Positions 1-6,008 of a DNA stretch of 10,370 bases are shown here, piece by piece. The position numbers and the translations under genes were made by a program. The notes beneath the pieces are model-generated. The model was not told where the DNA came from, did not search any database, and saw only the letters and a program-made list of their open reading frames with translations. The stretch is from Reyranella sp. (GTDB lineage Bacteria > Pseudomonadota > Alphaproteobacteria > Reyranellales > Reyranellaceae). The stretch covers positions 1 through 10,370 of the forward strand of contig JADHLS010000112.1 of the NCBI GenBank assembly GCA_016780605.1, given 5' to 3'. The first letter of the stretch is position 1. Each line of letters begins with the position of its first letter.

Positions 1-1426
1 GGCCGTCGACGATCATGTCGGAGCAGCCGACATTGAAGTAATAGCCGCCGCCGCGGCGGAGATACATCATCTGGAAGCCGGTATCGTCCTCGCCGAAAGT
101 CAGCTTGAAGCCGCGCTTCTCCAGGCCGCTCAGCAGATCGCGATCGACCTCGCGCATCTCCGCGGTCGACAGCTGGTAGGCGCGGCGCAGCACGGGATAA
201 GGCATCGAGCAGGCGAGCAGGTCGCAATCCTCGAACGGCAGGCCCTCGCGGTAAGTCGCATAGACCTTCTGGGCCTCGCGGATGCTGACGATATAGGTCG
301 GGCTGCGCTGGACGATGGTGGTGTCGACGCCGCTGGAGCAAAGATCCTGGGCGACGTCGTGACCGCTGTTGCCGGTGCCGATCACCATGGCCCTGCGGCC
401 CTTCCACGCCGCCCCGGTGGTGTATTGGCCGGAATGCATGACATCGCCCTTGAACGACTTCAGGCCGGGGATATCCGGCCAGATCGGCGTGCCGCTGACG
501 CCGGTGGCGACGATGATGTGGCGCGGCTTCATGGTGCGCTCGCTGCCGTCGCTGCGGCGCAGGGTGACGGTCCAGCACTTCGCCTTGTCGTCCCAGGCGC
601 CGCCGGCGAGCTCCGTGCCCGTCCAGTAGTTCAGCTCCAGGCTGTCGACATACGTCTCGAACCAGTTGGCGAGCTTGTCCTTGGGAATGAACACCGGCCA
701 GGTGGGCGGGAACGGCATCAAGGGCAGATGATTGACGTGCACCTCGTTGTGCAGGGTGAGCGAGTGATAGCGCAGGCGCCAGTTGTCGCCGATGCGCTGG
801 TTGCGATCGATGATCAGCGTGTCGACGCCGAGATGGTTGAGCCGTGCCGCCGCCGAGAGGCCGGCCTGCCCGCCGCCCACGATCAGCACCGCCGGGTCGC
901 GATCGGCATAGGCGAGCGCCTTGCGGCGCTGGTCGAGCCAGTTCTCGCTGCCGAAATCGCGCGAGAACTTTTCGGCGTCGCTCACGGCCTTGGGCCGGCC
1001 GTCGGGATAGCCGTTCAGCTCCTCGAGCGTGGTGAGCAGCGTCCAGATGCGCCAGTCGCCCTCCTCCTCGACCAGGCGCACGACGCCGTTGGCGCGACCG
1101 AACGCCGTCTCGAACTCGAAGATCGCCTCGATGCAGTCGACGCCCGCGCGCTTGACGCGGCGCGGCGACGAGCGTTCGGCCGGAAGATGGAAGTTCGTCG
1201 GCTTGGTGCGCGCCAGCGTCGGCGCCAGGGCAGCCTCGATGGAAGCAGCACCCGTCTCGGTCCCGATACGCCAGGTGAAAGCGAGCAGGTCGCGCCAGTG
1301 GCCCTCGCGGGCGAAATGGCGCGCGGCTGCGGCCGCATCGCCCGACTGCAGGGCGCTGCCGAATGACTTCAGCCAGGAGACCGCTTCGTCCTGAACGTCG
1401 TGACGGGGCCGCGAAATCACGTTCAT
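1..1426 (-). CDS. Flavin-containing monooxygenase with N-terminal NTF2/SnoaL-like domain (partial, 3' end outside window)
   Basis: Predicted FAD- and NADPH-dependent monooxygenase, cytoplasmic, adding one oxygen atom from O2 to an organic substrate. The first 475 codons are present; the C-terminus lies beyond the left edge. Residues about 10-150 form a small alpha+beta region resembling NTF2/SnoaL domains. A first Rossmann fingerprint, GGGQAGLSAA (from residue 184), binds FAD. The flavin-monooxygenase signature FKGDVMHSGQY starts at residue 325, and a second nucleotide fingerprint, VIGTGNSGHD (348-357), should bind NADPH. The signature matches the FxGxxxH core shared by FMOs and Baeyer-Villiger enzymes, but it continues SGQY rather than the W-P/D of classical BVMOs, so FMO/YUCCA-like is the better label. 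The start is taken at ATG 1426; the reading frame also stays open to an ATG at 1459 inside the SDR start. Neither has a convincing Shine-Dalgarno. The substrate is not predictable; pairing with a divergent SDR suggests ketone or alcohol oxidation (inference). Confidence 0.9.
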   Translation of the reverse strand, partial: MNVISRPRHDVQDEAVSWLKSFGSALQSGDAAAAARHFAREGHWRDLLAFTWRIGTETGAASIEAALAPTLARTKPTNFHLPAERSSPRRVKRAGVDCIEAIFEFETAFGRANGVVRLVEEEGDWRIWTLLTTLEELNGYPDGRPKAVSDAEKFSRDFGSENWLDQRRKALAYADRDPAVLIVGGGQAGLSAAARLNHLGVDTLIIDRNQRIGDNWRLRYHSLTLHNEVHVNHLPLMPFPPTWPVFIPKDKLANWFETYVDSLELNYWTGTELAGGAWDDKAKCWTVTLRRSDGSERTMKPRHIIVATGVSGTPIWPDIPGLKSFKGDVMHSGQYTTGAAWKGRRAMVIGTGNSGHDVAQDLCSSGVDTTIVQRSPTYIVSIREAQKVYATYREGLPFEDCDLLACSMPYPVLRRAYQLSTAEMREVDRDLLSGLEKRGFKLTFGEDDTGFQMMYLRRGGGYYFNVGCSDMIVDG

Positions 1427-1446
1427 ATGGGACACCAGAGGAAACG

Positions 1447-1452
1447 AAGGAG
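1447..1452 (+). promoter_or_regulatory. Shine-Dalgarno of the first SDR
   Basis: AAGGAG, five bases upstream of ATG 1458. It lies inside the 31-bp divergent gap, so the promoter for this gene must lie at least partly inside the 5' end of the monooxygenase gene. Confidence 0.8.
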
Positions 1453-1457
1453 ACACC

Positions 1458-2258
1458 ATGGAACCGGGCAAAAGGCTTTTAGGCAAGGTCGCCATCGTCA
1501 CGGGTGGCGCGTCGGGCATCGGTGCGGCGACGGCCCGGCTGTTCGCCCAGCACGGCGCGTCGGTTCTGCTGACCGATAGCAACGCGGCGCTGGGCAAGAC
1601 GGTCGCGACGGAGATCGCTTCGGCAGGCGGAACAGCGAGCTTCGCCGATCAGGATGTGCGCAGCGAAAAGCGCTGGGATGAGATCGTCGGCCAGGCCGAG
1701 AAGGGCTACGGCCGGGTCGACATCCTGTGCAACATCGCCGGCATTTCGGGACGCGATCCCAAGCAGAACATCCAGACCGGCCATACGGCGGGACCGCGGC
1801 TCGCCGACCAGACGCTGGAGCACTGGAATCTGGTGATGGAGATCAACTCGACCGGCGTGTTCCTCGGCACCAAGGCCGCGGTGCCGGCCATGCAGCGGGC
1901 GGGCGGCGGCTCGATCATCAACATCTCGTCGATCTGCGGCATCGTCGGCAGTCACGCCAACGCCGCCTATCATGCCTCCAAGGGCGCCGTGCGCCTCTTC
2001 TCAAAGGCGGCGGCGATCCAGTATGCGCCCGACAAGATTCGCGTGAACTCGGTCCATCCGGGGTTCGTCGACACGCCGATGACGGCGCCGGGCCATTCCA
2101 ATCCCGAGGTCGCGCGCAAGCGGATGGAGGCAACGCCGCTCGGCCGCTTCGGCACGCCCTACGACATCGCCGCCGGATGTCTCTACCTCGCCTCCGACGA
2201 ATCGTCGTGGGTGACGGGGAGCGAGCTGGTGATCGACGGCGGCATGACCGCGAACTAA
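1458..2258 (+). CDS. Short-chain dehydrogenase/reductase (classical SDR, NAD-type)
   Basis: NAD(P)-dependent oxidoreductase of 266 residues, the usual size for classical SDRs. The cofactor motif TGGASGIG is at residues 15-22. Asp40 at the end of the second beta strand (LLTD) favours NAD(H) over NADP(H). The structural NNAG motif appears as NIAG (92-95). The catalytic set is Asn130, Ser158, Tyr171 and Lys175 (YHASK), followed by the PGFVDTPM loop and a C-terminal WVTGSELVIDGG segment typical of the family. Residues about 97-118 form a longer than usual loop after NIAG that probably shapes the substrate pocket. ATG 1458 is preceded by AAGGAG at 1447-1452 with a 5-nt spacer, so the start is firm. 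It is transcribed away from the flavin monooxygenase with only 31 bp between start codons. It resembles cyclic-alcohol dehydrogenases that work alongside Baeyer-Villiger or flavin monooxygenases, but the substrate is inference only. Confidence 0.95.
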   Translation: MEPGKRLLGKVAIVTGGASGIGAATARLFAQHGASVLLTDSNAALGKTVATEIASAGGTASFADQDVRSEKRWDEIVGQAEKGYGRVDILCNIAGISGRDPKQNIQTGHTAGPRLADQTLEHWNLVMEINSTGVFLGTKAAVPAMQRAGGGSIINISSICGIVGSHANAAYHASKGAVRLFSKAAAIQYAPDKIRVNSVHPGFVDTPMTAPGHSNPEVARKRMEATPLGRFGTPYDIAAGCLYLASDESSWVTGSELVIDGGMTAN

Positions 2259-2282
2259 TTCGATCGGTGCTCCTGTAACGCT

Positions 2283-2329
2283 TCGCCCCCTGGCCTCGTC
2301 TTCATGGCTGACAACGGCCCAGGGGGTGA
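2283..2329 (+). promoter_or_regulatory. Hairpin whose 3' arm contains the ribosome-binding site of the next gene
   Basis: CCCCCTGG at 2286-2293 is perfectly complementary to CCAGGGGG at 2319-2326. Flanking bases 2283-2285 and 2327-2329 extend the stem to about 11 pairs including one G-T wobble, with a loop of about 25 nt. The right arm contains the AGGGGG (2321-2326) that serves as the Shine-Dalgarno of the gene starting at 2332. The stem lies 25 bp after the SDR stop codon and is not followed by a T run, so it is not a standard Rho-independent terminator. It could dampen translation of the downstream gene or protect the SDR mRNA 3' end. Confidence 0.5.
2321..2326 (+). promoter_or_regulatory. 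Shine-Dalgarno that decides the start of the 2332 gene
   Basis: AGGGGG, five bases before ATG 2332. An alternative GTG start at 2326 would overlap this site and have no usable upstream site, so ATG 2332 is chosen. Confidence 0.55.
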
Positions 2330-2331
2330 CG

Positions 2332-3135
2332 ATGCAGCCGACGTTCGATCCAGTCCGCAAGCGCAAGTTCTGGCTGGATTTCAATCTCGCGTACGAGACC
2401 CGATTCGAGCCGGACGAGTTTCCCGTCAAGGGTCAGCCGATCTACTTGTCGACCCTGACTAACAGCTTGATCTCGGCCTATCTCCTGGGACTCACCGACC
2501 GTGTGGAGCCCACCCTCAAGGCGATCGTGGCCTGGATGGAGAGCAGACCAGAGCCGGACGTCCGCTTGTTCGACGAGCCGTGGGCGCATTGGCGTGATGG
2601 TTGGTACGCGCTTTATGCGTGGCGGCGGACACTTGGCCTTTGCAAGTGGCTTTGCGGGATCGATGGTGCCGAGCAGGATTTCGCCCGGGCACTCCAGGCG
2701 GAGTGGGAGGCATGGGCGCAGTCTCGACCGGCAGATCAAACACGCGATTTCCACCTGCGCTGGGAGACATTGTCCGAACATCTCGCGCTCGCGCTTGCGG
2801 CAAGGGATCCATTGACCGGCCTGCAGTTCCGCACGGCGGCGGGCATCAAGCAAGTTTCGGCAGATCAACCGACCCTGCTCTTTCTTGGCCAATGGGCGTG
2901 TCTCAATCTTCACGTGACCAACAAACGCGATGCGGAATACGTCGGTGGCGCTGCCAAGATGCTGCGCCTGACGTTGTGGCCTGAACTCCTCTCGCAAGGA
3001 CGGCACACGGAAGCCGCGCTGTGGCTCAAAGCCTTTTACTGGGACAGCGGCATTGTGAAAACGCCCGAGCAGGCCATCGCGCGAGCCTACGATTTCATCC
3101 CGGAAGTTAAGCGTCCTGACTTTGTGCCCGGATGA
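2332..3135 (+). CDS. Hypothetical protein, mostly alpha-helical, rich in Trp and Leu
   Basis: I do not recognise this 267-residue protein. It has no signal peptide, membrane segment or familiar catalytic motif. The composition (many Leu, Ala, Trp, Glu and Arg, few Gly) predicts an almost all-helical soluble protein. Tryptophan-rich stretches such as WAHWRDGWYALYAWRR lie near residues 84-99, and an LTLWPELLSQGRHTEAALW region lies in the last quarter. The size and helical character loosely recall immunity proteins of polymorphic toxin systems, but no specific motif supports that. ATG 2332 is preferred over GTG 2326 because AGGGGG at 2321-2326 sits five bases before the ATG and overlaps the GTG. 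The stop codon TGA overlaps the next start (ATGA at 3132-3135), so the two are probably translationally coupled. A hand count of 2881-2940 gives 30/60 G+C, against about 70% in samples of neighbouring metabolic genes, suggesting acquired DNA. Confidence 0.72.
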   Translation: MQPTFDPVRKRKFWLDFNLAYETRFEPDEFPVKGQPIYLSTLTNSLISAYLLGLTDRVEPTLKAIVAWMESRPEPDVRLFDEPWAHWRDGWYALYAWRRTLGLCKWLCGIDGAEQDFARALQAEWEAWAQSRPADQTRDFHLRWETLSEHLALALAARDPLTGLQFRTAAGIKQVSADQPTLLFLGQWACLNLHVTNKRDAEYVGGAAKMLRLTLWPELLSQGRHTEAALWLKAFYWDSGIVKTPEQAIARAYDFIPEVKRPDFVPG

Positions 3136-3518
3136 AAGTGATGGCCATGACCACCCGCCGAAAACTCATGCTTGGCGCCGCTGGCGCCTCTCCGTACCTC
3201 GCAATGCTCTATTTCTCAGTAGCCAAACCATGGGAGAAGACCGTGTCCGCCAACGCATTGAGTGGGCCACAGGGGCCAGCAAATCGAAGCCTCGCGGCAC
3301 TGGAAAGAAGCTGGGTGGTCACACGCTTCTATTCCGAAGCAATGATGGAAGATGGCCGCGTGCAACGCGACCGCTGGGAGAAGGCAAAACTCAACGCCAT
3401 TCACGGCAACTTCGACATTCGCGACCCGGATAACGGCGACCTGCTGCAGCAAGTTGAAAAGGGTGTCCGGCTGCCCCCCTCGCCCTCTTCTCCGCCACGA
3501 CCGTCACCGGTTCATTGA
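3132..3518 (+). CDS. Small hypothetical protein with N-terminal twin-arginine/hydrophobic segment
   Basis: Unrecognised 128-residue protein. The N-terminus carries TTRRKLMLGAAGAS (residues 7-20), a twin-arginine pair followed by a hydrophobic stretch to about residue 30. This suggests either a Tat-like export signal or a membrane anchor; no clear cleavage site or lipobox is seen. The middle is charged and helical (SLAALERSWVVTRFYSEAMM, then an EDGRVQRDRWEKAK region). The last 17 residues abruptly become Pro/Ser-rich right after a C6 run (3474-3479), which could mean the reading frame is shifted there. The start at 3132 overlaps the previous stop as ATGA; in-frame ATGs at 3141 and 3147 are alternatives, the last giving MTTRRKLMLG. 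It is coupled to the 2332 gene and shares its lower GC content. Possible roles (a membrane or exported partner of the upstream protein) are speculation. Confidence 0.55.
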   Translation: MKVMAMTTRRKLMLGAAGASPYLAMLYFSVAKPWEKTVSANALSGPQGPANRSLAALERSWVVTRFYSEAMMEDGRVQRDRWEKAKLNAIHGNFDIRDPDNGDLLQQVEKGVRLPPSPSSPPRPSPVH

Positions 3519-3578
3519 TCCGGCCTACTTGATTTCGGCAGCAGTGCGTCCAGAAGACGTATAGGCTCGGCCAAGCAA

Positions 3579-3625
3579 CGCGGCCCGCCACGCATCAGAA
3601 GTTCCGTCCAGGAATGCGGGCCGCG
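3579..3625 (+). promoter_or_regulatory. Hairpin in the 5' leader of the solute-binding protein gene
   Basis: CGCGGCCCGC (3579-3588) and GCGGGCCGCG (3616-3625) are perfect reverse complements of 10 bp separated by 27 nt. The right arm ends five bases before the AGGAGG ribosome-binding site at 3631-3636. The GC-rich stem may be a leader structure or a transcription attenuator; no T run follows. The rest of 3519-3642 shows no sigma-70 promoter with acceptable spacing that I can defend. Confidence 0.45.
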
Positions 3626-3630
3626 ACGCG

Positions 3631-3636
3631 AGGAGG
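3631..3636 (+). promoter_or_regulatory. Shine-Dalgarno of the solute-binding protein
   Basis: Perfect AGGAGG six bases before ATG 3643; the strongest ribosome-binding site on the plus strand of this window. Confidence 0.85.
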
Positions 3637-3642
3637 AAACCT

Positions 3643-5238
3643 ATGGTCATACGCGTCGCTTTGTCGTGCGTGCGGTTTGTGGTTCTTGCGTTCCTGCTCA
3701 TCGCACCTTTTGCCAGCGCCTCGGCCCAAAAGCAGGGCGGCATCCTGCGCATCACCCATCGGGACAGCCCCGCCAGCATGTCGATCCACGAGGAAGGCAC
3801 GATCTCGGTCGTGGTGCCGATGATGGGCGTATTCAACAACCTGGTGATGTTCGATCCGGCCAAGAAACAGAACAGCCTCGATGACATCGTGCCCGACCTC
3901 GCCGAGAAATGGGCCTGGAGCGAGGACGGCAAGACGTTGACCTTCACCCTGCGCAAGGGCGTCAAGTGGCACGACGGCAAGCCGTTCACAGCCGCCGACG
4001 TGAAATGCACCATCGATCTGCTGCAGGGCAACGCGCCGGAGAACTTCAAGGTCAACTTTCGCAAGGGCTGGTACGCCAATGTCGAGAGCGTGACCACGAA
4101 CGGCGAGAGCGAGGCCGTCTTCAAGCTGAAGGCGCCGCAGCCGGCGTTGCTCGGCCTCCTCGCCTCGGGCTTCTCGCCGATGTATCCGTGCCACGTGCCG
4201 CCGCGCGAGATGCGCCAGGCGCCGGTCGGCACCGGCCCCTTCAAGTTCGTCGAGTACAAGCCCAACCAGACCATCAAGGTCACCCGCAATCCCAACTACT
4301 GGAAGCCGGGCAAGCCCTATCTCGACGGCATCGAGTACGCCATCATCCCCAACCGCTCGACGGCGATCCTCGCCTTCCAGTCGGGCAAGTTCGACATGAT
4401 CTTCCCGTTCGAGGTCACCGTGCCGCTGGTCGGCGATATCAAGGCCAACCGCCCGGACGCGATCTGCGAGACCGCGCCGATGAACGTCGCCGCCAATATC
4501 CTGATGAACCCCAACCCGCCCTTCGACGACATCGAGGTGCGCCGCGCGGTCGCCATGGCGCTCGACCGCAAGGCGTTCCGGGACATCATGACCTCGGGCA
4601 CCGGCGATCCCGGCGGTGCCATGCAGCCGCTGCCCGAGGGCAAATGGGGACTGCCGCCGGAGATCCTGAGCGAGCTGCCGGGCTACGGACCCGACGTCGC
4701 CAAGAGCCGTGAGAAGGCGCGCGCGGTCATGGCGGCCAAGGGCTACGGCCCCAACAAGCCGCTGAAGGTCAAGGTCGCGACCCGCAACCTGCCGACCTAC
4801 CGCGACGCCTCGGTGGTCCTGCTGAGCCAGCTCAAGGAGATCCATATCGACGGCGAGCTGCAGCTGGTGGACACGGCGCAGTGGGTGCCCAAGCTGATCC
4901 GCCGCGACTACGTGATCGCCGTCAGCCAGGTCGGCAACGGCGTCGACGATCCCGACCAGAACTATTTCGAGAACTATGTCTGCGGCTCGCGCACCTACAT
5001 GGACTACTGCAACAAGGAAGTCGACGCGATGGTCGCCGCGCAGTCGGCCGAGCGCGACCCCCAGAAGCGCCGGAAGATCGCCTGGGAGATCGACAAGAAG
5101 CTGACCAACGAGGCGGTGCGGCCGATGCTCTATTACATGTACGGCGTCACCTGCTGGCAGCCGAAGCTCAAGGGCATCGGCATCCAGGTCAACAGCATCT
5201 ACAACAACTGGCGCTTCGACGAGGTCTGGCTGGAGTAG
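3643..5238 (+). CDS. ABC transporter solute-binding protein, DppA/OppA family (SBP_bac_5)
   Basis: Periplasmic binding protein of 531 residues, normal for the peptide/nickel/opine-binding cluster C family. Residues 1-28 form a Sec signal peptide: VIRV start, hydrophobic core VVLAFLLIAPF, and cleavage predicted after ASA at residue 28. The family hallmark LAEKWAWSEDGKTLTFTLRKG...WHDGKPFTAADV spans about 86-120, and GTGPFKFVEYKPNQTIKVTRNPNYWK follows near 197-222. The protein ends in the usual NNWRFDEVWLE, so the gene is complete. AGGAGG at 3631-3636, six bases before ATG 3643, fixes the start. It would deliver a peptide or similar small organic ligand to an inner-membrane permease, but no permease or ATPase gene lies in this window. 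Downstream, its 3' end is overlapped by a convergent gene. The ligand cannot be named: this family also binds nickel chelates, opines, glutathione and oligosaccharides. Confidence 0.96.
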   Translation: MVIRVALSCVRFVVLAFLLIAPFASASAQKQGGILRITHRDSPASMSIHEEGTISVVVPMMGVFNNLVMFDPAKKQNSLDDIVPDLAEKWAWSEDGKTLTFTLRKGVKWHDGKPFTAADVKCTIDLLQGNAPENFKVNFRKGWYANVESVTTNGESEAVFKLKAPQPALLGLLASGFSPMYPCHVPPREMRQAPVGTGPFKFVEYKPNQTIKVTRNPNYWKPGKPYLDGIEYAIIPNRSTAILAFQSGKFDMIFPFEVTVPLVGDIKANRPDAICETAPMNVAANILMNPNPPFDDIEVRRAVAMALDRKAFRDIMTSGTGDPGGAMQPLPEGKWGLPPEILSELPGYGPDVAKSREKARAVMAAKGYGPNKPLKVKVATRNLPTYRDASVVLLSQLKEIHIDGELQLVDTAQWVPKLIRRDYVIAVSQVGNGVDDPDQNYFENYVCGSRTYMDYCNKEVDAMVAAQSAERDPQKRRKIAWEIDKKLTNEAVRPMLYYMYGVTCWQPKLKGIGIQVNSIYNNWRFDEVWLE

Positions 5239-5984
5239 AGCTTGTACTGCCTCTGAAAGAACGCCGAGTGCAGGCCGCCCGCGGGCGGCCTGGCGGCGAT
5301 GTGCTGGGTGATCTGGGAATTCTCCGAACCGTTTCCGGCGACCATCAGCATGACGTGGTTGACCGGGATGGTCTTGAGCGTCCCGCGTTTCAGCAGTTCT
5401 TCGAAGATGGCTTCCGGTTCGCCTTCGGGAACGGTGATCCAGTACCTCAAGGCCTTGAGCATGCTTTGTGTCTTGGGGTCGTGCGCCTTGTAGTCACCGG
5501 CAACATAGTGCGTGCCCAGAGTCTCGATCCTGGCGATGCAGATCGGCTCTCCCGCGGCGTCCGGATCCTCTGCGCTGTGGTCGGTATGCAAACCGTGCGG
5601 TTGGGGAACGGTGAACTTGCCGTACGCATAATGCCCTTTGCGATAGCGCGCTGACGGAACGAGCACTGCCATCAACTCGTCGACGTCGTCGTTATAGAGC
5701 CGCGCATAATTCGCCATCGTGTCCGGCGCTCCCTTCAGCAACCAACTCTCATTCATGTATTCCGTACTGACGTCGTCGAAGCGCTTGGCGTGTTCGTAGA
5801 TCTCTCTGCTTGCAGCCTTGCGAAAGCGGCCAATCGGTATGGGCAGATGACTCTGCGCTTCGCGGTCATTGAAAGCCGCATGCAGGCGTTCGACGAGGAG
5901 CCACTGGTCCTCAGAGAACCGCGCGGGTTCCAGTATTTTCAATTTGAACGGTAACGCAGCCCATGCCTCGCGCAGAGATGTCAT
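5199..5984 (-). CDS. Hypothetical protein, probable double-stranded beta-helix (Fe(II)/2OG oxygenase-like) fold
   Basis: A 261-residue protein I cannot assign to a named family. The first 110 residues are mainly helical. From residue 115 the pattern is beta-rich: YAYGKFTV, then HGLHTDHS with a possible metal-binding H133-x-D135, then ICIARIETLGTHYV, then VNHVMLMVAGNGS, then QHIAARPP with H228, and a last strand SAFFQRQY. This HxD...H layout, with an R-x-x-T-x-G-T strand and an H-x-x-x-x-P-P segment, resembles 2-oxoglutarate/Fe(II) oxygenases. However, the position where the co-substrate Arg or Lys usually lies (11 after the distal His) is His239, so activity is uncertain. The last 12 residues are encoded antisense to the end of the binding-protein gene. 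ATG 5984 has only a weak ribosome-binding site and follows the small DUF2019-type gene by 24 bp, so co-transcription is likely. A hand count of 5701-5760 gives 32/60 G+C, lower than its metabolic neighbours. Confidence 0.72.
   Translation of the reverse strand: MTSLREAWAALPFKLKILEPARFSEDQWLLVERLHAAFNDREAQSHLPIPIGRFRKAASREIYEHAKRFDDVSTEYMNESWLLKGAPDTMANYARLYNDDVDELMAVLVPSARYRKGHYAYGKFTVPQPHGLHTDHSAEDPDAAGEPICIARIETLGTHYVAGDYKAHDPKTQSMLKALRYWITVPEGEPEAIFEELLKRGTLKTIPVNHVMLMVAGNGSENSQITQHIAARPPAGGLHSAFFQRQYKLYSSQTSSKRQLL
5271..5292. repeat. 22-bp perfect palindrome at the convergent gene end
   Basis: The 11-base half CAGGCCGCCCG is followed directly by its reverse complement CGGGCGGCCTG, with no loop spacer. 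It begins 33 bp after the stop codon of the binding-protein gene and lies inside the 3' end of the minus-strand gene, where it encodes ARPPAGGL. No T run follows on either strand. As RNA it would form a very stable GC stem and could act as an end-of-transcript structure for the plus-strand gene. Confidence 0.6.
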
Positions 5985-6008
5985 GTCATTTCTGTTCCCG
6001 GCCGGGCA

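Noticed and set aside
359..1366. 335-codon plus-strand open frame in the monooxygenase region
   Set aside because: It is antisense to the continuous monooxygenase frame, which carries both nucleotide-binding fingerprints and the FMO signature.
2283..2329. Rho-independent terminator after the first SDR
   Set aside because: The stem is strong, but the loop is long, no T run follows, and the 3' arm is also the next gene's ribosome-binding site.
3529..3565. Possible sigma-70 promoter TTGATT...TATAGG upstream of the binding-protein gene
   Set aside because: The spacing between the two boxes is 25 bases, far from the usual 16-18, and neither box is a strong match.
3595..4845. 416-codon open frame on the minus strand opposite the binding-protein gene
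   Set aside because: The composition is dominated by Arg, His, Val, Asp and Gly with no recognisable motif, and the plus strand encodes an intact family member with signal peptide and strong ribosome-binding site.
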